Positions 5,601-7,408 of a DNA stretch of 7,408 nucleotides are shown here, piece by piece. The notes beneath the pieces are model-generated. The model searched no databases. It was not told the origin of the DNA and saw only the letters and a program-made list of their open reading frames with translations. This stretch comes from Gammaproteobacteria bacterium. Lineage in GTDB: Bacteria; Pseudomonadota; Gammaproteobacteria; SAR86; TMED112. Every line of letters begins with the position of its first letter. Within the stretch, counting starts at the first letter, position 1. The DNA is taken from the NCBI GenBank assembly GCA_002683115.1, contig NYSP01000045.1, forward strand, positions 1 through 7,408. Reading direction: 5' to 3'. The position numbers and the translations under genes are program-made.

Positions 5601-7325
5601 CTATTCAGTAAAAAATGCTAGGAAGTTTAAAAAGCCGCGCTTGTCATCTCCTTGCGCTAATTTATTTGATACTAAGATATCAGTAATTGCGTTTAAGTTG
5701 CCAGTAACTAGTAATTTAAAAGTTAAAGAATCCATTTCTATATCATGCATTTCTGAACTTACTTCCTTATATGTAAAGACACTATTATGAATTGATAGTT
5801 CCCAAATTTCATTTAGATCTCTGAAATAAATTTTCTTTTGAATTGAAGTATTTGAAACATTTTCTGGATTTAATCTAGTAGACATGACCTCGTAAAACAT
5901 ATTCAAACTTAATTGCCTAAGCACATCTTCCCCTGTACTTTCTTCAGTCGTGAGAAGAGCTTCTCTTTTTTTATCTGTCTCGTCTTTTAAATCGGCATAT
6001 GTACTTAAATAGAAACTCTTCGCATTTGGATTGTATGCATCCTCCCCGAGTGCTTTGAGAGCTTCAGCCTTTGCATTATTCACGTCAATACTTTTTCCAT
6101 TCTTAGCTTCAAGCATATCTGCTAAATATAATGTCCATTGATAGTCTTTATTTACTATGGAAGATTCAAGCTCTTCTTGTAAGGTTTTCTCAGAAATAAG
6201 ACTACCGATTCGTTTGCCAAGTTCTTTTTCAGTAAATGGAAATAAATTTGTTGGATTTCCATCAAACCATCCATAATTCCCATTGAATAAATTACGGGCA
6301 CTCCACTCAACATTGCCATATAGCTCAAAAAGATATTCATTATTTCTTAATGAATCTGGCAGTTTTACAAGCTGCGCTGCTTCAACAGGTGTATAGCCTG
6401 CATTTAAAAGCCTATGAGTTTGATCGTGAACATATTTAACTGCATCTCTATAGTTTGAAAGAACTTTTTGAATTTCTTCTTTACCTACTATTGGCACACC
6501 ATGACTAGGCACTAATATTTCCGGTTCAAGACTCATCATTTTTTCAAGACTTTTATACCACGATTGAAAGCTCCTATATGAGGTTCCTCTGATGGTATAA
6601 ATGTTGGGAAAGGCTTTGTAGATATTGTCTCCTGGAAACAATGCTTTCATTTCCTCGATCCAAACAAAGATTTGGTCATCTGTTTCACCTGGTGCATGAT
6701 AGAAATCAACTTTCCTTCCACCAATTGTTTTTGTAAATTTTTGATCAAAAGTGATAGTTGGCTTGATATAGCCTGGGGTATCAACTCCAGCTTCTAACTT
6801 GATTCCAATTCCATGCGATAACGCTTGATCTCTATCTTTTAGTATTAGGCCAAACATTTTTTGCGATCTTTGCCCAATTAGTTCTCTTTTTATTCCAAAA
6901 AACTTTTCAACTTCACTTGATGTATCTCTATGAGAAATTACATCTACTTCTCCAAATTTGTTTATGAATGCTTGTGCGCCGCCAACATGATCAATATGGA
7001 AATGTGTATAAACAATTGTGTCTATTTCGTTGTCACTATATTTACTTAGATCTTCTAGAACTACTTCTGCTGTTTCTACACCACCCATAGTATCTATGAT
7101 CATATCTTTCTCATCACCTATAACTAAAATTGAATTTGCCAAACCATAGCCAACTGCAACATGAATATTTTCATGTGGTGATAAGATTTTTTCTGAAAAA
7201 TCAGCTGCCAAACTTGCTAGATCTTTGTCCTTATCTCTAATCTCTTTCTTAGGTAATTCCTGATCTTGACTTTCAGATGAGCATGCCGAAACCAGAAGTA
7301 AAGAAATAAACCAATAAATACGCAT
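5601..7325 (-). CDS. Metallo-beta-lactamase-fold lipoprotein, alkyl sulfatase (SdsA1/BDS1)-like
   Basis: SdsA1/BDS1 enzymes hydrolyse alkyl sulfate esters with a binuclear zinc site. Domains: lipoprotein signal at 1-15 (lipobox VSAC, C15; S16 at +2 suggests outer-membrane sorting); metallo-beta-lactamase domain at about 45-280 with THFHIDH (107-113: H108, H110, D112, H113), YHAPGETDDQ (209-218), FPGDN (230-234) and PSHG (273-276, H275); an alkyl-sulfatase dimerisation domain at about 290-440 with GNYGWFDGNPTNLFPF (349-364), the family hallmark; and an SCP2-like C-terminal domain at about 465-574 that should bind the hydrophobic tail. The length (574) is slightly below SdsA1 (about 660). Where SdsA1 has a metal-binding Glu (AAEN), this protein has Asp (D233 in PGDN), so the exact substrate (sulfate ester or other ester) is uncertain. 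It heads a minus-strand run with the coiled-coil and small membrane proteins. No clear ribosome site precedes the ATG. Confidence 0.85.
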   Translation of the reverse strand: MRIYWFISLLLVSACSSESQDQELPKKEIRDKDKDLASLAADFSEKILSPHENIHVAVGYGLANSILVIGDEKDMIIDTMGGVETAEVVLEDLSKYSDNEIDTIVYTHFHIDHVGGAQAFINKFGEVDVISHRDTSSEVEKFFGIKRELIGQRSQKMFGLILKDRDQALSHGIGIKLEAGVDTPGYIKPTITFDQKFTKTIGGRKVDFYHAPGETDDQIFVWIEEMKALFPGDNIYKAFPNIYTIRGTSYRSFQSWYKSLEKMMSLEPEILVPSHGVPIVGKEEIQKVLSNYRDAVKYVHDQTHRLLNAGYTPVEAAQLVKLPDSLRNNEYLFELYGNVEWSARNLFNGNYGWFDGNPTNLFPFTEKELGKRIGSLISEKTLQEELESSIVNKDYQWTLYLADMLEAKNGKSIDVNNAKAEALKALGEDAYNPNAKSFYLSTYADLKDETDKKREALLTTEESTGEDVLRQLSLNMFYEVMSTRLNPENVSNTSIQKKIYFRDLNEIWELSIHNSVFTYKEVSSEMHDIEMDSLTFKLLVTGNLNAITDILVSNKLAQGDDKRGFLNFLAFFTE

Positions 7326-7331
7326 AGGTGT

Positions 7332-7359
7332 ATTCTAAATCAAAAATTACTCAAGTGAA
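7332..7359 (-). promoter_or_regulatory. Candidate promoter of the sulfatase-like operon, possibly leaderless
   Basis: On the minus strand TTCACT (7359-7354, 4 of 6 matches to TTGACA), a 16-nt spacer and TAGAAT (7337-7332, 5 of 6) precede the ATG. The -10 ends 6 nt before the start codon, so the predicted transcription start falls on or next to the ATG. The intervening ACACCT is not a ribosome-binding site. Confidence 0.4.
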
Positions 7360-7383
7360 TGAACATGAATTAGACTGACAGAT

Positions 7384-7408
7384 ATGAATTACAATAAAAA
7401 GTCCGATA
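7384..7408 (+). CDS. Possible first codons of a divergent gene, cut by the window end
   Basis: An ATG at 7384 opens a plus-strand frame reading MNYNKKSD up to the window edge. It lies 58 nt from the divergently oriented sulfatase-like gene, the right place for a neighbouring gene's start, and no other gene explains the end of the window. There is no clear ribosome site and only eight codons, so no product can be named and the frame may be chance. Confidence 0.2.

Noticed and set aside
6155..6340. Minus-strand frame of 61 codons inside the sulfatase-like gene
   Set aside because: It overlaps the dimerisation domain in another frame, with no ribosome site or conserved features.
1..7408. CRISPR array, insertion sequence, toxin-antitoxin pair or phage genes
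   Set aside because: No spaced direct repeats, terminal inverted repeats, transposase or phage structural motifs were seen; the MazG-like gene lacks a MazF/MazE partner.

Overview
The window is clearly AT-rich (about one-third G+C by eye), tightly packed, and uses TTG starts, 4-nt gene overlaps and very short leaders. Its content (fused-type indolepyruvate oxidoreductase, type I haloalkane dehalogenase, several Rossmann oxidoreductases, an alkyl-sulfatase-like lipoprotein) and base composition suggest a streamlined marine gammaproteobacterium, most like the SAR86 clade. This placement is inferred from gene content and composition, not from a phylogenetic marker.

Layout, left to right. Positions 1-765 (minus) hold the first 255 residues of an indolepyruvate:ferredoxin oxidoreductase whose 3' end lies outside the window. 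Upstream of it on the same strand are a MazG-like pyrophosphohydrolase (874-1290) and a variant short-chain dehydrogenase (1300-2022). A 56-bp divergent control region (2023-2078) separates the dehydrogenase from the only well-supported plus-strand gene, a DsbA-fold 2-hydroxychromene-2-carboxylate isomerase/GST-kappa homologue (2079-2678). That gene converges on, and overlaps by 12 bp, a haloalkane dehalogenase (2667-3554), which is coupled by an ATGA overlap to a TIP30/HTATIP2-like NAD(P)-binding protein (3551-4192). A four-helix membrane protein (4263-4628) lies upstream of these.

Next comes tRNA-Leu(UAG) (4646-4730, minus). Upstream of it is a compact three-gene run, also on minus: an alkyl-sulfatase-like metallo-beta-lactamase lipoprotein (5601-7325), a membrane-anchored coiled-coil protein (4942-5598) and a small membrane protein (4746-4958). 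The last 83 bp hold the run's promoter and possibly the first codons of a divergent gene.

Functionally, the recognisable genes point to breakdown or detoxification of organic compounds: carbon-halogen hydrolysis, sulfate-ester or related hydrolysis, a probably glutathione-dependent isomerase, several oxidoreductases, and aromatic 2-oxo-acid oxidation. I found no phage, transposon, CRISPR or defence system and no convincing new multi-gene system. The points most worth checking are the dehydrogenase lacking the usual catalytic Tyr, altered metal-ligand positions in the sulfatase-like protein, -10 boxes placed so that some mRNAs would be leaderless, and a short dyad over the divergent -10 boxes.
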